From IMG/VR virus record IMGVR_UViG_3300035183_001064, positions 1 to 53,321 of that record: a stretch of 53,321 bases of DNA; one strand, written 5' to 3'. This DNA is from a virus. Position numbers and translations under genes: made by a program. Shown in pieces: positions 13,098 to 22,522 of this stretch. Each line of letters begins with the position of its first letter. Positions within the stretch are counted from its first letter, which is position 1. Below the pieces are notes generated by a model that was not told the DNA's origin, made no database searches, and worked only from the letters and a program-made list of their open reading frames with translations.

Positions 13098-14771
13098 ATG
13101 CCTGTACATGTACCAAACGAGATACGACCATTCGCACCCGTCGTGGTTATTGGGGAATCGCCCGGAGAGTGGGAGATTATGCGAGGCGCGCCCTTCGTTG
13201 GCCCGGCGGGATCACTCCTTGAACAGTTTTACAAAAGTGCGGGGCTGACCAGGGAGGATATATCGTTTTTGAATCTTGTTCCGATGGAGCTGCATGGTTC
13301 GGCGCTGCAAGAAGCGGCCCGATCGGCGGAAATGCAAAAAGAGCTGCACCGCAGTTTACAGCGGTGCAAGGGCGCCCGTGTGATCGTGCTGTGTGGAGAT
13401 GTTCCTTTGCGGGTGCTGTTGAACATGCAGGGTCACGAAGGCATTACGGCGTGGCGGGGAACCATCTTTGCCCCCGCTTTATACAACCAGAAATTGCAGA
13501 AGTTGTGTCCCGTGCAGTCCGGCTTGCTGGCGGTGCTCCCTGTCTACCATCCGGCGTACACGCTGCGAATGCCGCGCACGGCGGCTGCGCAGTTTCGGGA
13601 CTGGTCTGTTGTGGCTCAGATTCTGAAGACGGGGCGTGCGCCAGAACCGCCACAGCGGAGGCATATTACGTATCCGTCCCGAGCAGAAGTGGAGTGGTTT
13701 ATGGATTTTGTCCGCTCGTTTCCGGTCAGTACGCCTCTAGCGTTTGATATTGAAACGATTCCTTCCCTGGGCCGCATTGTGTGCATTGGGTTTGCCGTGC
13801 GCACGACGGAATCGTTGGTGCTGGACTGGAGCGTGAAATGGCAGCGGGAGGCGGCGAGGGCCTTGTTGCAGTTGCCCAATCCTAAGCTCGGGCAGAATGG
13901 GCACTACGATTTGTTTTATTTGTATACGGATGAGCATCCTACGCCTGTACGCAATTATTGGTGGGACACGATGTATTTGCACCACCAGCTTCATACAACG
14001 GAGCCGCATTCCCTGGCGTACCTTGCGAGCATGTACACGTACACGCCGTATTACAAGCATGAGGGTCGGGCCAGTGGCCGGGGTATTGGGGACTTGAATG
14101 TGAAACTGGCGGAATATTGCGGGCTGGATTGCTGCGTGCAGGTGGAAGTGTTCAATGCGTTGCACGCGGAGCTTGTGGCGGCGGGGCCGCAAGCCCTGCG
14201 GTTTCACAAGGAGCATTATCAGGAGATGTATGCGCCCCTGTTGGATGTATCGCTTGCAGGATTGCGGGTAGACTCCGCCTTTTTGGGTAATACCGGGGCG
14301 CAAATGGAAAAATCGCTGGCGGCGCTGCGTGCGGAAATTGAAAAGGACGCGCCGGTGTTTGGCAAAAACAGCATTTCCAACGAAAAGTTGCGGACGTGGC
14401 TCTACACCACCCACGGCATGCCGAAGGAGTGGGGCAAAGAAAGCGAAAAAACGGGCGACAAGAATCTCAGTGTGAGTGAAGCCACATTGCGGCGGCATAT
14501 GCTGCGGGATACGAAGAAAGCGCAGAGGCTGGCCCCGGTGTTGGAGCGCATTTTGAAGTTTCGGGAGTTGCATACGTTGTCGCGCTTTTTCGTGAAAAAG
14601 GATCTGATTGATCCTGATGGGTACGTGCGGGCGCAATATTCGTTGAATACGGAAGCTGGACGCTGCTCATCGAAAGCAAATCCCCGTTTGCGGGGGCGCA
14701 ATTTACAAAACATTCCGCCAGAAGTCCGCCCCGGTTTTGTGCCGGATGTGGAGATTCGGCGGGGTGTGTGA
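13098..14771 (+). CDS. family A DNA polymerase, N-terminal subunit: UDG + 3'-5' exonuclease + thumb
   Basis: A 557-residue product. Residues ~12-170 are a uracil-DNA glycosylase family 4/5-like domain (GESPGEWE, GAPFVGPAGSLL, then VYHPAYTLR), as fused in SPO1-type polymerases. Residues ~210-350 are a DnaQ-like exonuclease with intact DIET, NGHYD and YCGLD motifs. The rest is the thumb region and the T-x-x-G-R...LQNIP segment. It stops just before motif A; the catalytic palm and fingers are in the gene at 15095. Both parts would need to assemble for activity. Confidence 0.85.
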   Translation: MPVHVPNEIRPFAPVVVIGESPGEWEIMRGAPFVGPAGSLLEQFYKSAGLTREDISFLNLVPMELHGSALQEAARSAEMQKELHRSLQRCKGARVIVLCGDVPLRVLLNMQGHEGITAWRGTIFAPALYNQKLQKLCPVQSGLLAVLPVYHPAYTLRMPRTAAAQFRDWSVVAQILKTGRAPEPPQRRHITYPSRAEVEWFMDFVRSFPVSTPLAFDIETIPSLGRIVCIGFAVRTTESLVLDWSVKWQREAARALLQLPNPKLGQNGHYDLFYLYTDEHPTPVRNYWWDTMYLHHQLHTTEPHSLAYLASMYTYTPYYKHEGRASGRGIGDLNVKLAEYCGLDCCVQVEVFNALHAELVAAGPQALRFHKEHYQEMYAPLLDVSLAGLRVDSAFLGNTGAQMEKSLAALRAEIEKDAPVFGKNSISNEKLRTWLYTTHGMPKEWGKESEKTGDKNLSVSEATLRRHMLRDTKKAQRLAPVLERILKFRELHTLSRFFVKKDLIDPDGYVRAQYSLNTEAGRCSSKANPRLRGRNLQNIPPEVRPGFVPDVEIRRGV

Positions 14772-14788
14772 AATGGGGGGAACAAGAG

Positions 14789-15070
14789 ATGACGGTGGAA
14801 GAAACGGCAGTGTTTTTTGGCATGTTGCACCGGGATGCCAGCGCCCCGTGGCCGTATAATTGGCGGGAAGCGCCAGTGCGCTATGTTATTCCGGAAGAGC
14901 AGGAGTATGATGGGGAGGGGCGGCCCTGTGGGCCGATGCCGCAATACCGCCTTGTTGGGTTGTGGGCGTTCGATGAGGCCACCCAAACAGTGCAGGTGGC
15001 GCTGCGTCGCGTTGGGGCCGAGCCGGAGCCTGAGCCGCACCAGCAGGAGGGTGTTGCCGTGGCGGCATAG
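14789..15070 (+). CDS. hypothetical ORF inserted between polymerase halves
   Basis: A 93-residue acidic protein (100 if the GTG at 14768, which overlaps the polymerase stop as GTGA, is used). It separates the two parts of the polymerase. The sequence has a WPYNWREAPVRYVIPEEQEY segment and a Glu/Pro-rich tail. It has no homing-endonuclease (HNH, LAGLIDADG, GIY-YIG) or intein motif. It could help the two polymerase parts assemble, or be a neutral insertion; unknown family. Confidence 0.65.
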   Translation: MTVEETAVFFGMLHRDASAPWPYNWREAPVRYVIPEEQEYDGEGRPCGPMPQYRLVGLWAFDEATQTVQVALRRVGAEPEPEPHQQEGVAVAA

Positions 15071-15094
15071 CGCCGCATGTCTGGGGGAAGGCAA

Positions 15095-15952
15095 ATGAAA
15101 ACGGTATTTCTAAATATGGACTTGAGCCAGGCAGAGCACCGGGTGGTGGCCTTGCTGAGCGGCGATGAGACGTTTATGCAGGAGGCGTTTCGCCCCCTTG
15201 AAGGCGGCATTGATACGCATAAAGAAACGGCTGCCCTGATTTTTGAGGTGCCATATGACCAGGTGAATGCGGAGCAGCGATATGTGGCGAAAAAGGTGGT
15301 CCATGGCTCTGAACGCCTGATGGGCGCACGAAAATTGGCGTCTACCATGCGGAAGGATGGATACAATATCAAGGAGCACCAGGCGCAACGGTATCTGATT
15401 CAATTGCTCAAAAAGAAACCGGGCCTTATGATGTACATTCGGCGCGTCAAGCGTGCGATTCATGAAACGCGGACCCTCACGAATCCTTTTGGGCGGCGCA
15501 TTTATTTTGAGTGGGATCGTTTGGACGATGCGCTGTATCGGAAGGCAATGAGTTTTTTGCCCCAGTCTACGGTGGCGGATATTGTGAATGTTCTGTTTTG
15601 GAAGCGCCTGTATAAGTGGTTTGCGGAGAATGGATACGGGCGCGTCAATCAGCAAGGGCATGATTCCCTGCTTATGAGCGTGCAAATCGTGCGCGTGTAC
15701 GAGACCATGCAATATATTGCGGAGGAGCTGGCTCCCGCGCAGGCAAAAATCAAGTACCGGCTGCCAGATACAGGGGAATATCTACCGCCCATGATTATTC
15801 CTGTGGAGTTTTCCGTGGGGTGCAATTGGGGAGCTTTGACCTTGAAGTATACGGCGCTGCCCACAAAAAAGCAGTGCACACAAGACTTGCGGGCGCTGCT
15901 TCAGGCGGCGCGTGGAGCTGGTGGCAAGGCACATTCATTTGGGGGCAAGTAG
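15095..15952 (+). CDS. family A DNA polymerase, C-terminal palm/fingers subunit
   Basis: A 285-residue product, start at 15095 after GGGGGAAGG. It begins just before motif A (NMDLSQAEHR, D9). Motif B around residues 63-85 (RYVAKKVVHGSERLMGARKLA without one end residue) has His where E. coli has F762 and Arg where it has Y766. Motif C is QGHDSLLMS (H189-D190). All catalytic carboxylates are present, so the split protein can be active with the product of 13098. The His at the 762 site occurs in some phage groups from memory; the Arg is unusual. Confidence 0.85.
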   Translation: MKTVFLNMDLSQAEHRVVALLSGDETFMQEAFRPLEGGIDTHKETAALIFEVPYDQVNAEQRYVAKKVVHGSERLMGARKLASTMRKDGYNIKEHQAQRYLIQLLKKKPGLMMYIRRVKRAIHETRTLTNPFGRRIYFEWDRLDDALYRKAMSFLPQSTVADIVNVLFWKRLYKWFAENGYGRVNQQGHDSLLMSVQIVRVYETMQYIAEELAPAQAKIKYRLPDTGEYLPPMIIPVEFSVGCNWGALTLKYTALPTKKQCTQDLRALLQAARGAGGKAHSFGGK

Positions 15953-16078
15953 CCAGCAGACGGGCAATCAGGCTGGGGCCGCCGTCAAACGGCTCGCGCG
16001 CTTGCTGCTGCAAATGCTTGCGGATCCCTGGCGGCAAGGTGCGAATCTCCGATAGCCTTTGGGGGACGGCATCCTTCT

Positions 16079-16127
16079 GGCCTGTTCACGGGCGGGGCCT
16101 GGCGTCAGGGCTGGGACAGGCCTTTTT
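16079..16127 (+). terminator. terminator at the convergent point
   Basis: GGCCTGT (16079-16085) pairs with ACAGGCC (16116-16122), followed by TTTTT. It would end the early + strand operon after the polymerase and overlaps the 3' end of the convergent virion gene. 15953-16078 holds no gene I can support. Confidence 0.55.
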
Positions 16128-19100
16128 GTAGGGTGCGGGAAAGTCCGCGTTGTTGCAGACGGGGGAGTGCTGGTCGCCTTGGCGCGCTGAGGGGGGGACG
16201 GGCAATGGGACCATCCAGCGGGCTGGCCCCGTACAATTGCACCATAAGGGTGTCGAGGACAGGAAACAGGCGACGAGCCGCTCTGTTGCGCTTCTCGTAT
16301 TCTCCTTGCGCCCAGTAGGCCAGAATGGCCCCGAGGCGGTCCAATTGGGACCAGGCGGGGGGCAAATGGCCGATAGCAAACTCGCGGCCCAATTGGGCGG
16401 TGCGGTCCCGCTTGAGAGAGCTCATGACATCCTGGGCGATTTCACCTTGCATTCCGAGGAGGCCGCTCATAAAAATGCTTTGCGCCAGTAAATCCATATA
16501 CCCCTGATCGCGACGATCCCGTTGGTGGATCGTGTCTTTAATGTAATCGTTCAGGGCCATTGTGGAGGTAAGGCCGAATACCAGGCGGGTGATAGGCTTC
16601 CAGTTGCCTCGTCGCGCCTGTTGCGCCATCAGGCTTGCGAGCGTGCCCAATGAGCGGACAATGCTGGTAAAGGCAAAGACCGCGCGCAAGGCCGGATGCG
16701 TCATTGGGCGTCTTGTATCCACAGCCAGGCTGTACATGGCGTTGGACCGCGATATAAACACGCGGGCGGCCCAGGCGCGATCTTCTTCGGTCAGGCCCGT
16801 GTTCAGCACACGGTTTACATGCTCTGGACTCCAGTGTAGAAAATCCGCCAGGTCGGCCAGCATTTGAGGCTGTTTGTTTTTTGCTGCTGCCAGCGCCTCA
16901 TCAAGGGCGTCATTGACGGCAATGGCCCCGAGCTTGTTGATGTCCCGGTTAATGGCGTCTACGCCTGTCACCTTTGTCACAACCTGGCCGCTTTGACGAG
17001 CCAATTGGCGCGCGGGGTGCGCCTCAAGCACGGCGCGAATGCCGGTTTGTGCACCTTTCGCGTACTGCCGTTGCGAAAGGGGGATTGTTGCGGATGGTCC
17101 CAGCAGCCCTTCGAGGTAGCCTTGTTTGAGCCACAGGCCAAACTTGTCGCCCATTTGCAATATTTCGTCTATTTGATCCTTGCGAACGCCTTGCAAAAGG
17201 CCCAGGCGGGCCGCATGGATGTCCTTCATGATGCCGAATGCTTTGCTCAATCCCCGAAGGGCTGCCGCAGGAACCCACCCGGCGAGCGCGTTGGGTATGG
17301 CGCTCTCAGTAAGCAGCCCGCTATTGAGCAGATCAACAAACCAGTCGCCTTTTTTCAGAAATCGGGCAGCCGCATCGTCGTATTCAACGCCTTGGAGCAA
17401 CTGTACGGTCGATTTAAATTGCTTGCTGGCGACCTCCCAGTTCGCGCCTGCGCGGTCGATGGTGAGGGCGTGCAATTTGTCAAAAAAATCTTGTGTGTTT
17501 GGGCCTCCTACCATGGCTGCGCCAATGCGACGGGCGGCCATCCGCACGTATTGGCGGGGCACGTTCAAACCGTCTACATCGAGCACCTGGACGCGCTTGC
17601 CATTGACCACGACCGATTCCGGAAGTTGCAACTGGCGCTCTCGTTCAAGCGGCCCGTAGTGCCGGGTCGTAAGCTCGTCATAAAACAAATCGTTCAGCTT
17701 TTGCTCGATGGTCCATGCGTCTTTTTCGGCCACGTTTGAGGCTTTCAAAATGGCTTCGCGAAGCGCAGGGTTGGCGTTTTTCGAGATGAGCGCCTGGCGC
17801 GCCGCTGGCGTCAGTTTCTGGGTAAAATACTGTGGGTCATAGTTGGTGTCGAGACGCCCCGGACCGCGAGCCATTGCATGGACATCGTTCATAACGTCTT
17901 TGTAGACGCCCATGTAGACGCGCAAATTGGGCATGTTGTCTGGTATTGCGGTAGTGCCGCGGACAAGCCCCCGCCCGTTGTGGCGGAGAAAAGACAGCTC
18001 GGCGGGGGTGAGGTACTGGGCGGCATTGGTCAGGGCGGTGTCCCATTTTTGTGCAAGCAGAAATTGGTTCATGTCAATTTCTACAAGCGGATTGACAACT
18101 TCCTTGGGAAGCGTGCCCACCTTTGTGATGCCCCGCAGCGTAGCCCACGCGATGGCTGCGCGATCTTCCAGCTCAGCAAGGGTGCGGCCTGATGGCCCAA
18201 ATGGCCGGGTCTCTGGGCTCAGACGGCCTTTCAGGCGGGTAAGGGCGTCGCTAATATACGCGCTCATGTCGCTGATGATTGTGGTGCTGCCGGTTTCGTC
18301 CCCAAACACTTTTGCAACGCTCAGCGGGGTATCTTGCAGCGCGTTGAATACCCGTTTCAGCACGAGATTTGTTTTTTCTCCGCGCACGGATTGTTGGGCC
18401 AGAAAGTCGGCTAACTTTCGCGTGTCCCTGATTTCCGAGGGGAGGGTGTTTGCGGGCCCGCCAGTCAGACCGTAAATCTCCAGGTTGTCTGGGTGGATGG
18501 GCAGCCCGTGTTCCAGCGCGGCCTGTACGCCGTCACGATGGGCCATAAACGCCTTGTTGCTGGCGCGCGTCAGCATGGCGCGGCCCCCGCGCGTCATATT
18601 GGCGCTCATTAAGGAATTGAGGCGAGCCATGCGCTCCGCGCGAATATACTCGTCGAGCGGCACCTGGGCCAGCAGGGCTTTGGGGGGCGCACCCAGATCC
18701 TTCGCTTGTGCGGCGCTATCTGCAAGGGCCATTGTGGTTGGCCCCTCTTTCAGGGCTTGCCCAACAGGAATGACCTCTTCGCTCGGCCCCAGCAGTTGCG
18801 AAGGTTTGTGTGGCGGAAGGGCGCTGAGTTGCACCCGGCCCGTTGTGGGGTTAATGGGGCCTTCAGCCGAAGCGCGGGCTATGGCGCGTTCTGCGGCCAG
18901 CGTGGACGGGCCTTGGGGCGGCGTAGGCGCCATGGCGCGTCGTGCTCGGAGAAAGGCAGTGGCCAGCGCCTCGTCCGGTAAATCGCCGACTTTGGTTAGT
19001 TTGGTGGGGTCGCTGCTCAGGCCGTAGGGGGCGTCAGGGCCGCCCAGGGCTTTCGCCATGGTCAGGCGCTCTGTCGCCGTGAGAGGGGTCTCTTGGGTGC

Positions 19101-21015
19101 GGCCAATAACACGCTGCGCCGCCTCAATCGTGACCGCGTCTTCAGGAGTAGCGCCCCGGGTGCCGGTTGGGGCCGGTGCAGTACGACCGCTGAGGCCCTG
19201 CAAGTATTCTTCTGCGGCTTTGCGCCCTTGAGATTGCAGAATAGCCTGCACGTCCCACAAGGTGTCTGCATCGTGGGCAAAGTCCGGGCTGTCCGGGTAG
19301 TATTGCCTGTAGAGATCCCGCGCGCTATTGCGGTAGGCTCGCGCAACGGCGGCGGACACGCTGCTGGGCTGCGGCTGCGCACTGGGTGGGGGCGCGCTGG
19401 GCGGCAAGTCCTTCCACTTCCTTTGGTCCTGCGCGGCGGGCTGCGGTTGACTGGTTTCCGGCGGGCGCTGCTCCAACGCGGCCTGTGGCGTCGGTTCGGC
19501 GGCCCCGGAGGCCTGGGGCGCAGCCCCGGATGGTCCCTTGCCCTGCATGGCTGCGCGCTCCTCGATATATCGCCGAAGGGCGCTGGCCTTGTCTATATCT
19601 GTCGGTGCGATGGCAGAGCCGTAGGTGCGGCTTGCTACGGCTGCCTCGTCATTAAGACTGCGCTGCTCTCTTTGTTGTTGGAGGAGCGCCTGGGTTTCCG
19701 CCTCAATGCGTTGTGCATTGGTTTGTGCTCGGGGAGCCCCAATCTTTGGATCTTGTTCCATTGTGGCTGCGCGCTCTTCAATATACTGCTGAAGGGTGCG
19801 GGCCTTGTCCATATCCGTTGATGCGATGGTAGAACCGTAGGTGCGTCTTGCGGCTGCCGCTTCGTCATTGAGACTGCGTTGCTCGCTCTGTTGCTGTAGA
19901 TGTGCTTCGTAGCCCGCCCTGGCTTCCTCTGCAATGCGTTGTGCATTGGGCTGTCCTTGGGCCCCACCCTTTTGGCCCTTGCCTGGCGTTGCTGCGAGCT
20001 CATCGATATACTGCTTAAGGGCGTAGGCCTTGCGCATATCCGTCAATGCTACGGCAGGGCCGTAGGTGTGGTTTGTTACTGCCGCCATCTCGTCATTGAG
20101 CTTGCGTTGCTCGCGCTGTTGTTGGAGGAGCGCCTGGGTTTCCGCCTCAATGCGTTGTGCATTGGTTTGTGCTCGGAACCCCCTCTGTGGCTCCTCTTCC
20201 ATCGTTGCGGCGCGCTCCTCTATATATCGCTGAAGGGCGCGGGCCTTGTCTATATTTGTCGATATGGCAGGAACGCCGTAGGTGTGCCTTGCTTCCGCGT
20301 TAGCTTCCAATTGGCGCTGTTCGCTTTGGCGTTGCAGATATTCTTCGTGGCGCGCCCTGGCCTCCTCTGCAATGCGCCGTGCATTTTCGGCATTCTCTGC
20401 ATCGATTTCCGCTTGTATTCGCGCCGATCGTTGCGCTTGCCGTTCGGCGTTGAGCGCGGCTCGCTGCGCCTCCCGCTGCGTTTTCAAGGCCTGACGCTGC
20501 TTGCCTCTCACAATATAGCCGCCGAGTCCGCCCGTAGCGGCAGAGAGCGCCACGCCAGGCCCCATGTCGGAGAGCGGTACGCCCTCACTGGCCTGGTACA
20601 AAGCGTTTTCTGCTGCCGCAGTAAGCGCGCCTTTTGCAACAGCGTACATTTTGGACGCCGCCGGTCCGGCAGGGCCAATGGTAGCGCCCCCCATCGCAAT
20701 GGCGGTGCCAAGAAGGTTTCTCTTTTCCCGCTGCTGTGTGGCAAGTTCAATTTCTTGGGCCACCTGCTCGCCAATACCAGCACCAGCAATAAGGCCGGGA
20801 ACGCCCGCAAGAACGCTACCGACCAGGGGTCCGGCCAGGCGGGCGGCTGTGGGCGACCATTTTTGCACGGTGGTAAGCCGAGGCTTCGGTGCTGGTGCGG
20901 GCGGTCCTTGCGGCTCTAGAGCGCGAAGGGTTTCAAGAATGGTTTCTTCCGTGTCATTATCGCCAAACTCGATATACGCGCCCGGCTCATAGGGGTGCTC
21001 AACGTACTTCGGCAT
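16105..21015 (-). CDS. giant internal virion / DNA-ejection protein with coiled-coil repeats
   Basis: A 1636-residue protein, by size and position equal to the large internal virion proteins of podoviruses that enter the cell with the DNA. After an N-terminal acidic stretch and two Gly/Ala hydrophobic helices (residues ~57-125), residues ~213-495 contain four ~70-residue repeats built on RI.AE..A...QQ..EQR.LN, TYG..IA.TD.DKA..L and YIEERAA. A Pro/Ala/Gln-rich linker follows, then a long alpha-helical body. No transglycosylase motif was spotted; that activity is supplied by the gene at 34644. Starts 1 nt after the stop of the previous gene. Confidence 0.75.
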   Translation of the reverse strand: MPKYVEHPYEPGAYIEFGDNDTEETILETLRALEPQGPPAPAPKPRLTTVQKWSPTAARLAGPLVGSVLAGVPGLIAGAGIGEQVAQEIELATQQREKRNLLGTAIAMGGATIGPAGPAASKMYAVAKGALTAAAENALYQASEGVPLSDMGPGVALSAATGGLGGYIVRGKQRQALKTQREAQRAALNAERQAQRSARIQAEIDAENAENARRIAEEARARHEEYLQRQSEQRQLEANAEARHTYGVPAISTNIDKARALQRYIEERAATMEEEPQRGFRAQTNAQRIEAETQALLQQQREQRKLNDEMAAVTNHTYGPAVALTDMRKAYALKQYIDELAATPGKGQKGGAQGQPNAQRIAEEARAGYEAHLQQQSEQRSLNDEAAAARRTYGSTIASTDMDKARTLQQYIEERAATMEQDPKIGAPRAQTNAQRIEAETQALLQQQREQRSLNDEAAVASRTYGSAIAPTDIDKASALRRYIEERAAMQGKGPSGAAPQASGAAEPTPQAALEQRPPETSQPQPAAQDQRKWKDLPPSAPPPSAQPQPSSVSAAVARAYRNSARDLYRQYYPDSPDFAHDADTLWDVQAILQSQGRKAAEEYLQGLSGRTAPAPTGTRGATPEDAVTIEAAQRVIGRTQETPLTATERLTMAKALGGPDAPYGLSSDPTKLTKVGDLPDEALATAFLRARRAMAPTPPQGPSTLAAERAIARASAEGPINPTTGRVQLSALPPHKPSQLLGPSEEVIPVGQALKEGPTTMALADSAAQAKDLGAPPKALLAQVPLDEYIRAERMARLNSLMSANMTRGGRAMLTRASNKAFMAHRDGVQAALEHGLPIHPDNLEIYGLTGGPANTLPSEIRDTRKLADFLAQQSVRGEKTNLVLKRVFNALQDTPLSVAKVFGDETGSTTIISDMSAYISDALTRLKGRLSPETRPFGPSGRTLAELEDRAAIAWATLRGITKVGTLPKEVVNPLVEIDMNQFLLAQKWDTALTNAAQYLTPAELSFLRHNGRGLVRGTTAIPDNMPNLRVYMGVYKDVMNDVHAMARGPGRLDTNYDPQYFTQKLTPAARQALISKNANPALREAILKASNVAEKDAWTIEQKLNDLFYDELTTRHYGPLERERQLQLPESVVVNGKRVQVLDVDGLNVPRQYVRMAARRIGAAMVGGPNTQDFFDKLHALTIDRAGANWEVASKQFKSTVQLLQGVEYDDAAARFLKKGDWFVDLLNSGLLTESAIPNALAGWVPAAALRGLSKAFGIMKDIHAARLGLLQGVRKDQIDEILQMGDKFGLWLKQGYLEGLLGPSATIPLSQRQYAKGAQTGIRAVLEAHPARQLARQSGQVVTKVTGVDAINRDINKLGAIAVNDALDEALAAAKNKQPQMLADLADFLHWSPEHVNRVLNTGLTEEDRAWAARVFISRSNAMYSLAVDTRRPMTHPALRAVFAFTSIVRSLGTLASLMAQQARRGNWKPITRLVFGLTSTMALNDYIKDTIHQRDRRDQGYMDLLAQSIFMSGLLGMQGEIAQDVMSSLKRDRTAQLGREFAIGHLPPAWSQLDRLGAILAYWAQGEYEKRNRAARRLFPVLDTLMVQLYGASPLDGPIARPPLSAPRRPALPRLQQRGLSRTLQKGLSQP

Positions 21016-21016
21016 G

Positions 21017-22522
21017 TTACTGGCCCTGTTCTTCGGACGCGCCTGGGGGCAGTTGGGACATCCCTTGTTGCAGTTGGAGTCCCTGAACAGTACGCTTGCC
21101 CGTCTTTGGATCGATGCTGATTTTCGGCTTGTAGATTTTCACGGCTTCCCCCACCAGGTTTCCTGTCGGCCCTTTTACCGGCGCGGGATTGGCCCCCGGC
21201 GTGCCTGGGGGAGCTATGGGGCCGAGGGGCCGGGCTTCATAAAAACCGGTCTTTTCGTTCTGCTGCAAATCAAATCCGTAGGAACGAAGCGTGCGAGCGG
21301 CGGCGGCAACAAGATTTTCCAAGTCCTGGAACGTGTATTGTTTTGTCTCTTTGGTTTTGGGATCGGTGACGGTGACTGTTGTTTCCTCCAAAGGCGAATC
21401 CTGAAACCGGCCTTTTGACGCAGCCGCAAGCTGTTCCAGCAAATCGTTTACTTCGTCAACTACACCAAGCAGTTGATAGGACTTTTCCCCCAGGGCCGCA
21501 ATGTTTTTCTGCTTGGTCGCGAGACGGTCCTGCACGTCCACAGCAAGCGGCACGGCAGTCTTTACTTTCGCCTCCCGCTCTTTTATGATCGCCTTTTGTT
21601 GCTGTTCGATTCCCCGAAATGCGCCCGCCGGAGTGGGCCCCGCCACCTCACGGCGTTCTATGCCTTGCCCCTTCGCAAGGGGATCAATGATGTAGACCGA
21701 ACCGTCAGTAGGGTCAATCTGGTACGTCATGCCCTTTTGGAGGGCCTCACGTATGGCGGCGTCCGTTTGCACGCTAACAGGCACACCCGCCTCGATCATT
21801 TGTTTTCGTTGTGCTTCCCATGTGGCAATTTTCTTTTGCGCCAGCTCTTCTGGATGCAACTCACGTGCACGCTGTTCACGGCCATACGCGCCGAGGGCTT
21901 CCGCGCCATACTTCTCGATCAGGGCCTGTTCTTTTCGCATTTTGAGGGGCTGTAGAGCTTCCTCCATCCGCAACTTTTGGAGTTGCCTTGCTTCAATGGC
22001 CGCATCCCGCGCCCGGCTTGCTTCGACTGAGCCTTGATGTATACCCATTTCTATAAACTTCAGGGGAAGCTGCGGGTCATACTGCCCCATCTCAGCGGCG
22101 GCGCGGTTGAACGCCTCTTGTGTAGTCAGTGTATTTGCAAGCTCCCCATATTTCGCACGGATGCCCGCCTGAATGGCCGCGTCTTTCCATGGGGCGAAAA
22201 TATCATTGGCTAAACGCTCGATGTGGCCCTCGTGTTTCGCCAGGGGTTGGGCTTTTCGGAGAATGTCCAACTCTTTGTGAAACGAACCGGTAATGTCACC
22301 GTCCGTGAGCATTTTGTAATAGGCGTCCAGGTCCGGTTGCAGTTTTTTCTGTAGTTGTTTGTAGTCCCACTCGTCCGCTTCCCTGTCTGTGGCGAACAGG
22401 CCGCCAAGAAAGCCCATGCCGCCTTCTTCTTCAGGCTTTGTTATTCCGGACTGGGCGCGCCTGTAGCCCCTTCCAAGCCCCTCAAAAAACCCACCGAGGT
22501 CTACACCCGTAAGGTCAGCCAT
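21017..22522 (-). CDS. internal virion protein
   Basis: A 501-residue, strongly helical and charged protein directly before the giant internal protein. The start at 22522 has GGTGGTGGAG at good spacing and overlaps the previous gene by 8 nt. Long predicted coiled-coil stretches (e.g. AIEARQLQKLRMEEALQ) and a Pro/Gly-rich C terminus. By position, a member of the internal core/ejectosome set; no enzymatic motif. Confidence 0.65.
   Translation of the reverse strand: MADLTGVDLGGFFEGLGRGYRRAQSGITKPEEEGGMGFLGGLFATDREADEWDYKQLQKKLQPDLDAYYKMLTDGDITGSFHKELDILRKAQPLAKHEGHIERLANDIFAPWKDAAIQAGIRAKYGELANTLTTQEAFNRAAAEMGQYDPQLPLKFIEMGIHQGSVEASRARDAAIEARQLQKLRMEEALQPLKMRKEQALIEKYGAEALGAYGREQRARELHPEELAQKKIATWEAQRKQMIEAGVPVSVQTDAAIREALQKGMTYQIDPTDGSVYIIDPLAKGQGIERREVAGPTPAGAFRGIEQQQKAIIKEREAKVKTAVPLAVDVQDRLATKQKNIAALGEKSYQLLGVVDEVNDLLEQLAAASKGRFQDSPLEETTVTVTDPKTKETKQYTFQDLENLVAAAARTLRSYGFDLQQNEKTGFYEARPLGPIAPPGTPGANPAPVKGPTGNLVGEAVKIYKPKISIDPKTGKRTVQGLQLQQGMSQLPPGASEEQGQ

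Noticed and set aside
12253-13137. 294-codon ORF on the - strand opposite three early genes
   Set aside because: The + strand genes are coupled with good SDs; the antisense frame has no SD or recognisable domain.
14772-15094. Group I intron or intein interrupting the polymerase
   Set aside because: Both halves have their own start, stop and SD; no splice-site, intein block or homing-endonuclease motif was found.
15912-16056. 47-codon GTG ORF (VELVARHIHLG...) after the polymerase
   Set aside because: No SD and it starts inside the polymerase gene in another frame; kept as unproven.
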